Assembly: GCF_013391415.1 (NCBI RefSeq)
Contig: NZ_JACAXB010000031.1
Span: 1-64,000, forward strand
Direction: 5' to 3'
DNA: 64,000 bases
Source of the DNA: Aquitalea sp. LB_tupeE
GTDB taxonomy: Bacteria > Pseudomonadota > Gammaproteobacteria > Burkholderiales > Chromobacteriaceae
Under the pieces are notes generated by a model. The model did not search any database and was not told the origin of the DNA. It saw only the letters and a program-made list of their open reading frames with translations. Shown here piece after piece: positions 1 to 9,332 of the stretch. The position numbers and the translations under genes were made by a program. Each line of letters opens with the position of its first letter. Within the stretch, counting starts at the first letter, position 1.

Positions 1-110
1 GCGCTCATGCTTGCTATCTCACTGCGCATGCCTTGGTAGCGAATACTGCTGTTATCCCGCGAACCGGATATCCAGGTGCCGCATGGGGCCAAGCAATAAA
101 GCCAAACAAA
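1..110. other. Window edge, no gene identified
   Basis: No convincing coding frame or tRNA was found here. All three plus frames are short, and no T-arm or CCA-like end is visible. The stretch ends at a bidirectional hairpin terminator, so it is probably the 3' end of an upstream transcription unit lying mostly outside the window. Confidence 0.3.
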
Positions 111-140
111 AAGCCACCGTTGGGTGGCTTTTTGTTTCTT
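111..140. terminator. Bidirectional intrinsic terminator
   Basis: AAGCCACC (111-118) pairs with GGTGGCTT (123-130) around a 4-nt loop. A T-rich run follows on the plus strand, and A-tracts precede it, giving a U-tail on the minus strand. It ends the minus-strand LD-carboxypeptidase unit and probably a plus-strand unit from outside the window. Confidence 0.8.
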
Positions 141-143
141 GAC

Positions 144-1244
144 TTAGCTTTCCGTCAGTAGTCGTTCCAGCGTGAGCCCGGCTGCAGGCTGTACCGGGTA
201 GTGACTGAAAGCGAGTGTCAGACCTGATTCGCTGGCGGTAAAGCGGGCAGGGTAGCCCAGAGGCAGGGTGGTTTTGTCGTGAATGTGTCCGAAGGGTATG
301 CCTGTGAAAACGGGAATCTTTAGCTGGCTGCGTATTTGAGCAATCACAGTGTCCAGCGTGTAGCCAGCGTCGTAGGCATCCACGATGCGGCCCATGGCGA
401 AATCACCCAGGAAAATGGCTTTTTGGCGTTGCAGGATGCCGGCCAGGTAGAGCTGCTGCAGCATGCGCTCCAGTCGGTAGGGCTGTTCACCCACATCCTC
501 CAGAAACAATAGCCCCCCTTGGATGTTTGGCAGGAACGGGGTGCCGATCAAGCTGGACAGTACGCTAAGGTTGCCGCCCCAGAATATGCCTTCACCGCTT
601 GCTGTTGCTGCTTGTGGCGTGGTGATGGTGACGGTCCAGTTTTCGGTTGTTGTGGCCTGAATGAAATGCTGCATGGTCATCGGGCTGAGTTTGCGGCCAC
701 CAAAGTCGCTGTACAGCATGGGGCCGGCGAAGCTGCCAACACCTCCTTTGGCTAGCAAGGCAAGCTGAATGGCGGTGAAGTCGCTATAGCCCATGATCTG
801 GGTACCTGCTTCCTTGAGCATGGGGCACAGTCGCTGGTAATCAATGTCCTGCAACAGGCGGCAAGCGCCATATCCACCACGGCCCGCCAGCAGCATGCGC
901 GGCATGTCTTGTCGCTGTGACAGCTGATTGAGGTCTTGTAAGCGCTGTTGATCCGTACCGGCAAAGCGCTGGTACTGGCGATCAATGGCACTACGGTTGC
1001 TGACGCTAAACCCGGCTTGCTGCAATCGCTCCACGCCGTGCTGACGCTGCAAGGCGTTGGGCAGTGTTCCGGAGCAGGCAAGTAACGCAATTTCATGGTT
1101 TTGCATGGGCATGGTGGTTTTGATGGTGGTGGGTTGCGTTGTGGTGCCGCAGGCTTGCAGCAGCCCGGCACCCGCAATGGTTAGCCCGCGTTGCAGCAGA
1201 CTTCTGCGGGTCAGTGCTGTGGTGGTCGGGATTGATGAAGGCAA
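144..1244 (-). CDS. ldcA: Muramoyltetrapeptide LD-carboxypeptidase (S66), Tat-type lipoprotein
   Basis: A 366-residue serine peptidase of family S66, which removes the terminal D-Ala from murein tetrapeptides during cell-wall recycling. Family blocks seen are GYSDFTA (nucleophile Ser), GGNLSVLSSLIGTP, FLEDVGEQPYRLERML (Glu region) and PFGHIHDKTTLPLG (His). The N-terminus reads TRRSLLQRG, a hydrophobic stretch, then LLQAC, which fits a twin-arginine signal with a lipobox. Classic LdcA is cytoplasmic, so a lipidated exported form is notable. The start codon is TTG, chosen because it keeps the whole signal and has an AGAGAAA ribosome site; later ATGs would remove the signal. It begins 19 nt after the HDOD gene on the same strand, so the two are probably co-transcribed. 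Family assignment is firm; the location is inferred. Confidence 0.85.
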   Translation of the reverse strand: MPSSIPTTTALTRRSLLQRGLTIAGAGLLQACGTTTQPTTIKTTMPMQNHEIALLACSGTLPNALQRQHGVERLQQAGFSVSNRSAIDRQYQRFAGTDQQRLQDLNQLSQRQDMPRMLLAGRGGYGACRLLQDIDYQRLCPMLKEAGTQIMGYSDFTAIQLALLAKGGVGSFAGPMLYSDFGGRKLSPMTMQHFIQATTTENWTVTITTPQAATASGEGIFWGGNLSVLSSLIGTPFLPNIQGGLLFLEDVGEQPYRLERMLQQLYLAGILQRQKAIFLGDFAMGRIVDAYDAGYTLDTVIAQIRSQLKIPVFTGIPFGHIHDKTTLPLGYPARFTASESGLTLAFSHYPVQPAAGLTLERLLTES

Positions 1245-1263
1245 GCGGTTTCTCTGACTGGGT

Positions 1264-3423
1264 TCAGTTCTGCTGTTGGCGAATGGCCAGCAAGGCCTGG
1301 TTGCGTAGCGTCTTGAGGAGATTCAGTTCATCTGGCTGCAAAGGCAGGCTGTGTGCCTGCTTTTTGTCGCCGTAAAGGAAGCCTATTTTCCTCTTTTCCA
1401 GCACAAGGGGAAAGATGATAAACGTCTGGGCAAGATTGAGTTGACGATACCACATTGGAATATGACTACTGATGGCGATTGCATTGGCGTCCTCGATGAA
1501 AATATCGACATTACGCTCCATGGCGATGCAAAAAGCATTGTCCTGTTGTTGCAGGTCCACCTTGAAAACCGGTAATAGGGCGGCAGTGTTTTCGCCAAAG
1601 CCGAAGCGAGCGTGCAGCACATTGTGGCGCGGGTCCTTGGTGCAAAGCACCACGTGATCGAAACCCACCGCGCGGTACATGATTTCCAGAATCATCCGCA
1701 ACAGATCGTTCAGCTGGTAATTGCCCAACAAGGTGGATGTCACTTCCTGTATGCCACTGGACAAGAGCGAGGTGGTAGCTGGTGCGGAGGTGATATAGCT
1801 GGTTTCCAGCTCGGCGACCGGTGCGTCTGGCTTGTTGTTTGCATGGCTGCCAAGTGCGGCGGTTTTCAGCTGCCTGGCTTTGCCTTGCACATTCGCATCA
1901 TTGCTCCATTCATGCAGCGTGTTGGCAAATTCTGTCTGGGTTTCGGCAATGACAGCATGCAGGCTGTTTATTTCCAGCGGCAGGGCTCGTGTATAGCGGT
2001 TGAGTAGTTGCTGCGCATGCGTGGTGTTTGCGGTGCTTGGTGTGGCAAGGAGCTGGGTGAGTTCTTGTGCCAGGTTGCCCAGCATGCGCAGTCTGGCTGC
2101 ATTGTGTTGAGGTGGTCGCACCGGTCCTGGCGGATAAGGTTCCAGACTGCTGACGATGCGCTCGGGAAAGCTCCAGGCCTCGGCAGTGCTGGAGCCGAGT
2201 GCGGCATAGGAGATGCCTAGCGTATGTTGTACGGCCTGTGCCGCGTTGCTGCCGGTGTCGATTTTCTTGTGGATCAGATGATATTCATTGCGGAAGTAGT
2301 ACACACACAGCAATTCACCCAACTGCTGAAACATTCCGCAAATCAGGGCTTCCTCTGCCTCTTGCATGCGGCTGTGTCGGGCCAGGCTGCGGGCCAGTAG
2401 CCCGCAAAACAGGGCGCTGGCGGCGACGTCGCGCACTTCCTGCGCGTGACTGCGGTTGTGCATGTGTTCAAACAGCAGCAATGTCAGTGCCAGGTTGCGA
2501 ATGGTATCAAAGCCGAGAATGACGATGGCGCGCGAAATGGTACTTACCGCTCCGCCAAACTGGCTGAAGTTGGCGGTATTGACCACGCGTAATAGCTTAT
2601 TGGTGAGTGAAAAATCCTTGAGGATGATTTCCGCCAGCACTTGCAGTCGTTCGCTGTCGGCATTACCGATGTGGTTGATGGCATTGATGGCCTGTGACAG
2701 GGCGGGGAAGTCCGGGTTGTGACGCATGCGCTGCAGCAGTTGCTGCAATGCGGCTTGCTGGTTGCCTTCGCTGCGAACAAAGCGCTGTTGCCGCACCAGC
2801 CAATCCTGTAACTGAGCCAGTGCCGCCCGGCTGGTACTGCTGGCTGGCGTATGGCAGTCGAGCAGTGTTTGACAGAGTTGCAGCAGTTCCGGGTCCAGAT
2901 CCGGCCGTAACTGCTGCAGTGGCAAGTTGCCATGCGGCCGACCGGTGAGCAAGCGGTAAAACAGCCGTCCAGCCTGTCGTACATTGTTTTGCAGGCTTGC
3001 TTCCTCAGTTGCCGGGAAGGTTTGTCCGGCGAGCAGGCAGGCTTGCCCTTGTGAATCGAGCAAGATGTGTTCTGCATCCAACTGAGCCAGTGTCAGTTGG
3101 TGCCGTTGCAGGTGTAGCAGCGCTTCCATGCAGTCGCACAGCAAGCCGGCTGCCGTGCGGTCATCGGGGCGGCTGGCCAGTGTGTCGCTGAGCAGTCGGC
3201 TTTCACCCATCAGGTAACAGCTGTATGGCTGCTCACCCAGTACAGTTGTCGTGTTGTTGTGGGCAAGCAGGCCGTGTACAGGTGCCGGGTGGCTGTCGGG
3301 CGTTGTCATAGGGTCCAGCAGGTAGCGCTGGCCCTCCATGCTGCACAGTAATAGCACGCTGCCATCTGGGCAGGGTATGCGGCGGTTGACCTGGTATTCC
3401 GCATTATTGTTGTCGCGGTTCAT
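1264..3423 (-). CDS. Kinase-like/HDOD/GAF signalling protein
   Basis: A 719-residue multidomain protein. Residues about 60-180 resemble the C-lobe of a Ser/Thr protein kinase (LTLAQLDAEHILLDSQGQ, then RQAGRLFYRLLTG), but the catalytic HRD and DFG motifs are not recognisable, so it is probably a pseudokinase. Residues about 200-410 are an HDOD domain (DFPALSQAINAINHIGNADS, then a region containing LKDFSLTNKLLRVVNTANF), found in proteins that control c-di-GMP, motility or stress signalling. About 540-715 is a GAF sensor domain. The start is the ATG at 3421-3423, with AGGGAGAA upstream; the frame is open further upstream but lacks a better site. It is divergent from cysD. Ligand and output are unknown. 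Confidence 0.75.
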   Translation of the reverse strand: MNRDNNNAEYQVNRRIPCPDGSVLLLCSMEGQRYLLDPMTTPDSHPAPVHGLLAHNNTTTVLGEQPYSCYLMGESRLLSDTLASRPDDRTAAGLLCDCMEALLHLQRHQLTLAQLDAEHILLDSQGQACLLAGQTFPATEEASLQNNVRQAGRLFYRLLTGRPHGNLPLQQLRPDLDPELLQLCQTLLDCHTPASSTSRAALAQLQDWLVRQQRFVRSEGNQQAALQQLLQRMRHNPDFPALSQAINAINHIGNADSERLQVLAEIILKDFSLTNKLLRVVNTANFSQFGGAVSTISRAIVILGFDTIRNLALTLLLFEHMHNRSHAQEVRDVAASALFCGLLARSLARHSRMQEAEEALICGMFQQLGELLCVYYFRNEYHLIHKKIDTGSNAAQAVQHTLGISYAALGSSTAEAWSFPERIVSSLEPYPPGPVRPPQHNAARLRMLGNLAQELTQLLATPSTANTTHAQQLLNRYTRALPLEINSLHAVIAETQTEFANTLHEWSNDANVQGKARQLKTAALGSHANNKPDAPVAELETSYITSAPATTSLLSSGIQEVTSTLLGNYQLNDLLRMILEIMYRAVGFDHVVLCTKDPRHNVLHARFGFGENTAALLPVFKVDLQQQDNAFCIAMERNVDIFIEDANAIAISSHIPMWYRQLNLAQTFIIFPLVLEKRKIGFLYGDKKQAHSLPLQPDELNLLKTLRNQALLAIRQQQN

Positions 3424-3647
3424 GATGTGTTCTCCCTGCTTGTCACTATATGGCGAAACAGGCTGCACAGCATGGCTTAATCCGCATTGCGTTATTGCTC
3501 TTTGGACTGAATTTTCACTTAGATAGTGCATATTGATATATCCAACTGATTTTGGAAAAAAGCAGTGCTTCCGGTACATTGGACGTCAAGCAAACCATCA
3601 TGCTGTGCTCGCCAAGAGTGCAGACAGCCCAGGAACAGGCGGGAATC
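3424..3647. promoter_or_regulatory. Divergent promoter region, HDOD gene / cysDN
   Basis: 224 bp separate the start codons of the HDOD protein and cysD. The middle part is AT-rich (around 3500-3560) and must hold both promoters. Sulfate-activation genes are usually controlled by the LysR protein CysB, but I could not define a CysB site by eye. Confidence 0.4.
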
Positions 3648-4571
3648 ATGAACATCAGTCAACAAAAGCTGACTCATCTCAAGCAGCTGGAAGCCGAGTC
3701 GATCCACATCATCCGTGAAGTGGCCGCGGAATTTGAAAATCCGGTCATGTTGTACAGTATCGGCAAGGATTCTGCCGTGATGCTGCACTTGGCGCGCAAG
3801 GCTTTTGCGCCGGGCAAGCCGCCGTTCCCGCTGATGCATGTGGACACCACCTGGAAGTTCAAGGACATGTACGCCCTGCGCGACAAGCAGGCAGCCGAAG
3901 GCTGGGACCTGATCGTGCATGTGAATGAAGAGGGCGTGAAGGCTAACGTTAATCCCTTCACCGTCGGCAGTGCCAAGCACACCGATGTGATGAAGACCGA
4001 AGGCCTGAAGCAAGCGCTGAACAAATACGGTTTTGATGCGGCCTTTGGTGGCGCGCGCCGTGACGAAGAAAAGTCCCGCGCCAAGGAGCGCGTGTATTCC
4101 TTCCGCGACAAGAACCATCGCTGGGACCCGAAAAACCAGCGTCCGGAACTCTGGAACATCTACAACAGCAAGATCGACAAGGGTGAGAGCATTCGCGTGT
4201 TCCCGCTGTCCAACTGGACCGAGCTGGATATCTGGCAGTACATCTATTTGGAAAACATCGACATCGTGCCGCTGTATTTCGCCGCCGAGCGTGAAGTAGT
4301 CAACCTCAATGGCACGCTGGTGATGATTGATGACGACCGCATTCTGCAATACCTGACGCCGGAACAAAAAGCCAGCATCACCAAGAAGCAAGTGCGCTTC
4401 CGCACCCTGGGCTGTTACCCGCTGACTGGCGCGGTGGAGTCCACTGCCGCCACGCTGCCGGAGGTCATCCAGGAAATGCTGCTGACCACCACCAGTGAGC
4501 GTCAGGGCCGTCTGATCGACCATGATCAGGCCGGCTCGATGGAAAAGAAGAAGATGGAAGGTTATTTCTAA
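3648..4571 (+). CDS. cysD: Sulfate adenylyltransferase subunit 2
   Basis: 307 residues (E. coli CysD is about 302). It makes adenosine 5'-phosphosulfate from ATP and sulfate together with the GTPase CysN, the first step of assimilatory sulfate reduction. The PP-loop of the ATP-pyrophosphatase fold is seen at residues 37-42 (SIGKDS), followed by [15 protein letters not shown] and [20 protein letters not shown], all typical of CysD. The chosen ATG gives the usual N-terminus ([15 protein letters not shown]); an upstream in-frame ATG at 3552 would add 32 atypical residues. cysN follows 78 nt downstream. Confidence 0.96.
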   Translation: MNISQQKLTHLKQLEAESIHIIREVAAEFENPVMLYSIGKDSAVMLHLARKAFAPGKPPFPLMHVDTTWKFKDMYALRDKQAAEGWDLIVHVNEEGVKANVNPFTVGSAKHTDVMKTEGLKQALNKYGFDAAFGGARRDEEKSRAKERVYSFRDKNHRWDPKNQRPELWNIYNSKIDKGESIRVFPLSNWTELDIWQYIYLENIDIVPLYFAAEREVVNLNGTLVMIDDDRILQYLTPEQKASITKKQVRFRTLGCYPLTGAVESTAATLPEVIQEMLLTTTSERQGRLIDHDQAGSMEKKKMEGYF

Positions 4572-4649
4572 GCCCGGCTCCATCCAGTCACCACTCTGAA
4601 GAATTGATGCTCATCGCCCTGGCGGTGGGCTACAGCGGAAAGAACGATC

Positions 4650-6083
4650 ATGTCTCACCAGTCCGAGCTGATTGCCAGCGATATCCTGGAATACCTGAAG
4701 CAGCATGAAAACAAGGACATGCTGCGCTTCATCACCTGTGGCAATGTCGACGACGGCAAATCCACGCTGATTGGCCGCCTGCTGCATGACTCCAAGCTGA
4801 TTTTCGAAGACCAGCTGGCGGCAATCGAGCGTGACTCGAAAAAGTACAACACCACCGACCAGGAAATCGACCTAGCCTTGCTGGTGGATGGTTTGCAGGC
4901 CGAACGTGAGCAAGGCATCACCATCGACGTGGCCTATCGCTACTTCAGTACCGAAAAGCGCAAGTTCATCATTGCCGACTGCCCGGGGCACGAGCAGTAC
5001 ACGCGTAACATGGCCACCGGCGCGTCCACCTGCAATCTGGCGGTGATTCTGATTGACGCGCGTCGTGGTGTGCAAACCCAGACCCGCCGTCACAGCTTCA
5101 TTGTCAGCCTGCTGGGTATCAAGCACGTGATTGTGGCCATCAACAAGATGGACCTGGTGGAGCACAGCCAGCAAGTGTACGACCGCATCCGTGAAGAATA
5201 TCTGGCCTTCTCCGAACACCTGACCATTCCGGATATCCGCTTTGTGCCGATTTCCGCCCTGCGTGGCGACAATGTGGTAACGCGTAGCGAAAACATGGGC
5301 TGGTATCAGGGTGCTACCCTGATGGAGCTGCTGGAGAGTGTGCAGGTGAGCCACGACGTGGCGCTGGAAGCCTTCCGTCTGCCGGTGCAGTACGTCAACC
5401 GCCCGAATCTGGACTTCCGCGGTTTCTGCGGCACGGTGGTGGCCGGTGAGGTGAAGCCGGGTGACGCGATTGTGGCCCTGCCATCCGGCAAGCGTAGCAA
5501 GGTGAAGGAAGTGGTTACCTTTGAAGGCAATCAGCCGTCGGCCTTTGTCGGCCAGGCCATTACCCTGACATTGGAAGATGAAATCGACATCTCCCGCGGC
5601 GACATGATTGTGCGTGCCGGCGAGGTGCAGCCCAATGTGGCGCAGGCATTTGACGCCCACGTGGTGTGGATGGCCGAAGCACCGCTGGTGGTGGGCAAGG
5701 AGTACGGTTTCAAGCTGGCCGGCAAGGTGGTGAGCGGTCGTGTGGCTGCCATCGAGCACCGTGTTGATGTCAACTCACTGCAGCAGTTTGATGCCCCGCA
5801 ACTGGCACTGAATGAAATTGCCCTGTGCCGCGTGGAGCTTAACGCACCGGTGGTGTTTGATGCCTACGCCCAGTGCCGTGGCACCGGCAGCTTCATCATT
5901 ATCGACCGTCTGTCCAATGCCACTGCGGCGGCGGGCATGGTGACGGCGGCAGCCGAATCCACAGCCGAGCCGGTGAGTGACGAACTGGCGCGTCTGCGTG
6001 CTTTCGAGCTGGAGTTCAACCAGCTGGTGCGCAAGCATTTCCCGCACTGGGAAGCCAAGGACATCAGCAGGCTGCTGAAATAA
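4650..6083 (+). CDS. cysN: Sulfate adenylyltransferase subunit 1 (GTPase)
   Basis: 477 residues. This is the GTP-hydrolysing partner of CysD; GTP hydrolysis drives APS formation. G-domain motifs are visible: G1 GNVDDGKST (31-39), G3 [12 protein letters not shown] (about 108) and G4 NKMD (about 163), followed by the beta-barrel domains of the EF-Tu-like family. The protein ends after these domains ([15 protein letters not shown]), so there is no fused APS kinase (CysC) as in some bifunctional CysNC proteins, and no cysC is seen nearby. A strong terminator follows. Confidence 0.96.
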   Translation: MSHQSELIASDILEYLKQHENKDMLRFITCGNVDDGKSTLIGRLLHDSKLIFEDQLAAIERDSKKYNTTDQEIDLALLVDGLQAEREQGITIDVAYRYFSTEKRKFIIADCPGHEQYTRNMATGASTCNLAVILIDARRGVQTQTRRHSFIVSLLGIKHVIVAINKMDLVEHSQQVYDRIREEYLAFSEHLTIPDIRFVPISALRGDNVVTRSENMGWYQGATLMELLESVQVSHDVALEAFRLPVQYVNRPNLDFRGFCGTVVAGEVKPGDAIVALPSGKRSKVKEVVTFEGNQPSAFVGQAITLTLEDEIDISRGDMIVRAGEVQPNVAQAFDAHVVWMAEAPLVVGKEYGFKLAGKVVSGRVAAIEHRVDVNSLQQFDAPQLALNEIALCRVELNAPVVFDAYAQCRGTGSFIIIDRLSNATAAAGMVTAAAESTAEPVSDELARLRAFELEFNQLVRKHFPHWEAKDISRLLK

Positions 6084-6102
6084 TCCAGCCTGTTTGTCAG
6101 AC

Positions 6103-6132
6103 AAAAGCCGACCTTGTGGTCGGCTTTTTTAC
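6103..6132 (+). terminator. Terminator of cysDN
   Basis: AAAAGCCGACC pairs with GGTCGGCTTTT around TTGT, followed by T residues. It lies 20 nt after the cysN stop. Confidence 0.9.
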
Positions 6133-6150
6133 GTCTGCAGGTTGCGGCAT

Positions 6151-6176
6151 GAAAAATGCCACCTCGCAGGGTGGCA
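6151..6176 (-). terminator. Terminator of truC-rlmJ (minus strand)
   Basis: TGCCACC (6157-6163) pairs with GGTGGCA (6170-6176). On the minus strand the hairpin is followed by a run of five T (6156-6152), just beyond the rlmJ stop. Confidence 0.75.
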
Positions 6177-6200
6177 CTGTGCAATCGAATGAGCGGTGGT

Positions 6201-7049
6201 TTACAAATCGCCGCCGGTTTCCAGAATGAAGCTGGCCTTGGCGTCCTGACCCAGATGCTCAACCAGATAAGGCAGGACTTCCTTGAGCATGGCGGGCAGG
6301 GTCCACGGCGGGTTAAGCAGGAACATGCCGCTGCCGTACATGCCAAAGCCGTCTGCCGACGGTGCTTGCACATGCAGCTCGGCGCGCAGCCAGCTTTTGG
6401 CGGGCAGTTTTTTCAGCTCTTTGGGTAGCTCTTTCATTTCAGCGCGTTGCAGGCAGGGGTACCACACTGCGTACACCCCGGTGGCAAAGCGCTTCAGGCC
6501 TTCTTTCAGCGCCGTTACCACATGCTGGTAGTCGCGCTTGTCTTCATACGGTGGGTCTATCAGTACCAGGCCACGGCGTGGCGGCGGTGGCAGGATGGCC
6601 TTGATGCCTTCAAAGCCGTTGGCTTGCTGCAGCTGGGTGCGGCGTGGATGGCCGCCAAAGTTCTGCTCCAGCAGCTGGAAATCAGTCGGGTGCAGCTCGA
6701 ACAGGCGCAGCTTGTCGCTTGGCGGCATCACGGCGGCGGCGCACCAGGGCGAGCCGGGGTAATAGCGCAGCTCCCCATCCGGGTTCATCTCGCGCACTAC
6801 GTCCACATAGGCCGCCACTGCTGGTGGCAGGTCGGTACGCTCCCACAGGCGGGCAATACCGCTCAGGTATTCGGCATTCTTGGCAGCATAACCTTCATGC
6901 AGCGCGTAACCACCGGCACCGGCATGGGTGTCGATATACCAGTAGGGTTTGTCTTTCTGGCCCAGGTAGTCCAGTACAGCAATTTCAATCAGGTGCTTGA
7001 GCACGTCGGCGTGGTTGCCGGCGTGAAAGGCGTGGCGATAACTCAGCAT
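6201..7049 (-). CDS. rlmJ: 23S rRNA (adenine2030-N6)-methyltransferase
   Basis: 282 residues, full length for RlmJ (YhiR). It methylates N6 of A2030 in 23S rRNA using S-adenosylmethionine. The family-specific N-terminus MLSYRHAFHAGNHADVLKH is present, as are the SAM-binding block YIDTHAGAGGY (about 38-48) and the catalytic DPPY (165-168) of N6-adenine methyltransferases. It lies 50 nt downstream of truC on the same strand, so the two RNA-modification genes may be co-transcribed, and it is followed by a hairpin terminator. Confidence 0.95.
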   Translation of the reverse strand: MLSYRHAFHAGNHADVLKHLIEIAVLDYLGQKDKPYWYIDTHAGAGGYALHEGYAAKNAEYLSGIARLWERTDLPPAVAAYVDVVREMNPDGELRYYPGSPWCAAAVMPPSDKLRLFELHPTDFQLLEQNFGGHPRRTQLQQANGFEGIKAILPPPPRRGLVLIDPPYEDKRDYQHVVTALKEGLKRFATGVYAVWYPCLQRAEMKELPKELKKLPAKSWLRAELHVQAPSADGFGMYGSGMFLLNPPWTLPAMLKEVLPYLVEHLGQDAKASFILETGGDL

Positions 7050-7099
7050 GCATCAGCTTTCTAAGACAATGGCGGCATTGTAGCGGATTTGACCGCACA

Positions 7100-7846
7100 T
7101 CAGACGGCGGGCAGCCAGTGGGCGGGGATGGCCTGCTCCCAGCCCAGTGCCCGTACCACACTGGCAAAGTCTTCCGCCAACGGGCAAGTCAGGGTGATGG
7201 CTGCACCGGTCTCTGGGTGGGTAATCTGCATTTCCATGCAGGCCAGCAGCATGCGCTGGCTGTCAAAGTGCTCGGCAAACATGCGGTTATGCACACCTTT
7301 GCCGTGGGTGGCATCGCCAATAATGGGGTGGGCGATGTGCTTCATGTGGCGACGCAACTGGTGGCGACGGCCGGTGAGTGGCGACAGCTCCATCAGCGCA
7401 TAGCGGCTGCTGGGATAGCGGTCTACTGCGATGGGTAGCTCGATGGTAGCCAGGCGGCGGTAGTCGGTTTGTGCATCTTGCGGGCCCGGCTGTACCTTTT
7501 CTCCGAGCCAGGCAAGGTCGTCCACCCGGCGGCTGAGGGCGTGGTCGATATGGCCGGATTCGGCCGGATGGCCGCGCACCACGGCCAGATAACGTTTGCT
7601 GACTTCCTGTCTTTCGAATTGCCAGCTCATCTCTCGCGCACTGTCCTTGTCCAGGGCAAACAACAACACGCCGGATGTGCCCTTGTCCAGCCGGTGCACA
7701 GGGTACACGCGCTGGCCGATCTGGTCGCGCAGCAGCTGGATGGCGAAGCGGGTTTCGTGGCGGTCCAGCTCGGAGCGGTGCACCAGCAAGTTGGAGGGCT
7801 TGTGGATGGCGATCAGCTGCTGATCGCGGTAGAGGATGGGTAGCAT
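7100..7846 (-). CDS. truC: tRNA pseudouridine synthase C-like (RluA family)
   Basis: About 248 residues from the ATG at 7844-7846. An RluA-family pseudouridine synthase, best matched to TruC, which modifies U65 of tRNAs. The catalytic motif HRLDKGTSG is at residues 51-59 with the nucleophile Asp54. The N-terminal part MLPILYRDQQLIAIHKPSN and LLVHRSELDRHE follows the TruC pattern. The frame is open 31 codons further upstream, but the conserved TruC start and the low quality of that extension favour the internal ATG; neither start has a strong ribosome site. Other RluA paralogues cannot be fully excluded. Confidence 0.85.
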   Translation of the reverse strand: MLPILYRDQQLIAIHKPSNLLVHRSELDRHETRFAIQLLRDQIGQRVYPVHRLDKGTSGVLLFALDKDSAREMSWQFERQEVSKRYLAVVRGHPAESGHIDHALSRRVDDLAWLGEKVQPGPQDAQTDYRRLATIELPIAVDRYPSSRYALMELSPLTGRRHQLRRHMKHIAHPIIGDATHGKGVHNRMFAEHFDSQRMLLACMEMQITHPETGAAITLTCPLAEDFASVVRALGWEQAIPAHWLPAV

Positions 7847-8309
7847 GGCAGTGTTGACGATGCGAAGGCGGCGATTGTAGGGCTTTGCGCCTCGCTTGGA
7901 TATGTGACTGACAATGGCGTGGTTGATTTGACACAGCAAGACGTCGGGAAAATGCAGCGCAATCTTGCGCCGCCCGGGTCAAGTTGTCATATTTTCTGTT
8001 TTGTCATGGCATGTTGGCATGTGTTTTATGGCGTAGAGCGCAGCATGGTGTGGTTTTGTTGCGCACAACATCCAGCTTTGCGACAGGGTATTTCAAAGTA
8101 GAGAGGAAAATGTTTACAGTCAATTTCCCCCTCATTACAATTCGCCGCGCCCATCAGATTGAAATACCGCCTTGTTGGCTGATTTCGGTTTAGCTACAAC
8201 AGGGTGATGTGTGCAAAATAGCCAATGCGGAAGGTGGGGCTTTCCGAATTTGCCTCTGCCGGCCTGTGCCGCACAGGCATGTTGACCAACAAAACCAAGA
8301 GTTCCTGAT
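7847..8309. promoter_or_regulatory. Intergenic region upstream of BMP-type ABC operon
   Basis: 463 bp without a credible gene. It must hold the truC promoter (minus) and the promoter of the ABC operon (plus). A small inverted repeat TGTTG/CAACA lies at 8057-8070, and a strong hairpin in the likely leader at 8262-8278. No known riboswitch was recognised. Confidence 0.4.
8262..8278 (+). promoter_or_regulatory. Near-perfect palindrome/hairpin in the ABC operon leader
   Basis: GCCTGTGC (8262-8269) is mirrored by GCACAGGC (8271-8278) around a single C, 31 nt before the start codon of the substrate-binding gene. It has no T-tract, so it is not a terminator. It could be a repressor operator or an mRNA-stabilising hairpin. 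Confidence 0.4.
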
Positions 8310-9314
8310 ATGACCATTCAATTGAAACGTGCAAGCCTTGCCGTGGCCCTGTCTGTACTGGCTGGCACCAGCTTTGCCAAGGATTTCAGCCCGGCAGTGA
8401 TTTACGACCAGGCTGGCAAGTTCGACAAGAGCTTCAACGAGGCGGCCTTCAATGGCGCCGAGCGTTTCAAGAAGGAATTCAAGATCAGCTACCGCGAAGG
8501 CACCATCGCCTCCGAAGCGCAGAAAGAACAGCTGCTGCGCAACCTGGCACGCAAGGATGCCGACCTGATCGTCTCCGTGGGCTTCTCCTTCACCCAGGCG
8601 GTGGAAACCGTGGCCAAGGAATTCCCCAAGGTGAAGTTCACCATTATTGACTCGGTGGCCAAGGGTCCGAACGTACAGAGCATCGTGTTCAAGGAACAGG
8701 AAGGCTCCTTCCTGGTAGGTATGGCCGCTGCCCTGGCGTCCAAGTCCGGCAAGGTGGGTTATATCGGTGGCATGGACGTGCCGCTGATCCGCGCTTTTGG
8801 CTGTGGCTATGTGCAGGGTGCCAAGTACGCCAGCAAGAAAACCGAAGTCATCCAGAACATGACCGGCACCACCCCGCAGGCCTTCAACGACCCGGCACGT
8901 GGCACCGAACTGGCCAAGAGCCAGTTTGACCGTGGCGTGGATGTCGTGTTTGCCGCCGCCGGTGGTACTGGCCTGGGCGTGCTGCAGGCCGCCAAGACCG
9001 CCAACAAGCTGTCCATTGGCGTGGACAGCAACCAGAACCACCTGTACCCGGGTTTTGTGCTGACTTCCATGGTGAAGCGCGTGGACAATGCCGTGTACGA
9101 CACCTTCAAATCCGCCAAGGATGGCAGCTGGAAGCCGGAAGTGAAGGTAATGGGCCTGAAGGAAGGTGGCGTGGACTGGGCGCTGGATGCCAACAACCGC
9201 AAGCTGATTTCCGCGGATATGGAAAAGAAGATTGGCGCGGCCAAGAAGGACATCATCAGCGGCAAGCTCAGCGTGGTGGACTATCGCACCAACAATAGCT
9301 GCCCGGTGAAGTAA
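8310..9314 (+). CDS. BMP-family ABC transporter substrate-binding protein
   Basis: 334 residues with a Sec signal peptide (MTIQLKRASLAVALSVLAG, cleavage near SFA-KD) and no lipobox, so a soluble periplasmic protein. The fold family is BMP/PnrA/Med, whose studied members bind purine nucleosides. Visible blocks are PAVIYDQAGKFDKSFNEAAF, VSVGFSFTQAVETVA, GYIGGMDVPLIRAFGCGYVQG and VFAAAGGTGLGVLQAA. It is the first gene of a four-gene importer with a dual ATPase and two permeases, the layout of NupABC/YufNOPQ nucleoside importers. The substrate is an inference from the family; other small ligands (for example autoinducer- or thiamine-like) are possible. Confidence 0.88.
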   Translation: MTIQLKRASLAVALSVLAGTSFAKDFSPAVIYDQAGKFDKSFNEAAFNGAERFKKEFKISYREGTIASEAQKEQLLRNLARKDADLIVSVGFSFTQAVETVAKEFPKVKFTIIDSVAKGPNVQSIVFKEQEGSFLVGMAAALASKSGKVGYIGGMDVPLIRAFGCGYVQGAKYASKKTEVIQNMTGTTPQAFNDPARGTELAKSQFDRGVDVVFAAAGGTGLGVLQAAKTANKLSIGVDSNQNHLYPGFVLTSMVKRVDNAVYDTFKSAKDGSWKPEVKVMGLKEGGVDWALDANNRKLISADMEKKIGAAKKDIISGKLSVVDYRTNNSCPVK

Positions 9315-9332
9315 GTCTTTAGATGATTCTTT

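Noticed and set aside
1-110. Possible 6S-type RNA 3' end or tRNA before the terminator
   Set aside because: No T-arm, CCA end or recognisable 6S core; too short to judge.
7904-8101. Short plus-strand frame upstream of the ABC operon
   Set aside because: No ribosome site, no recognisable domain, odd composition.
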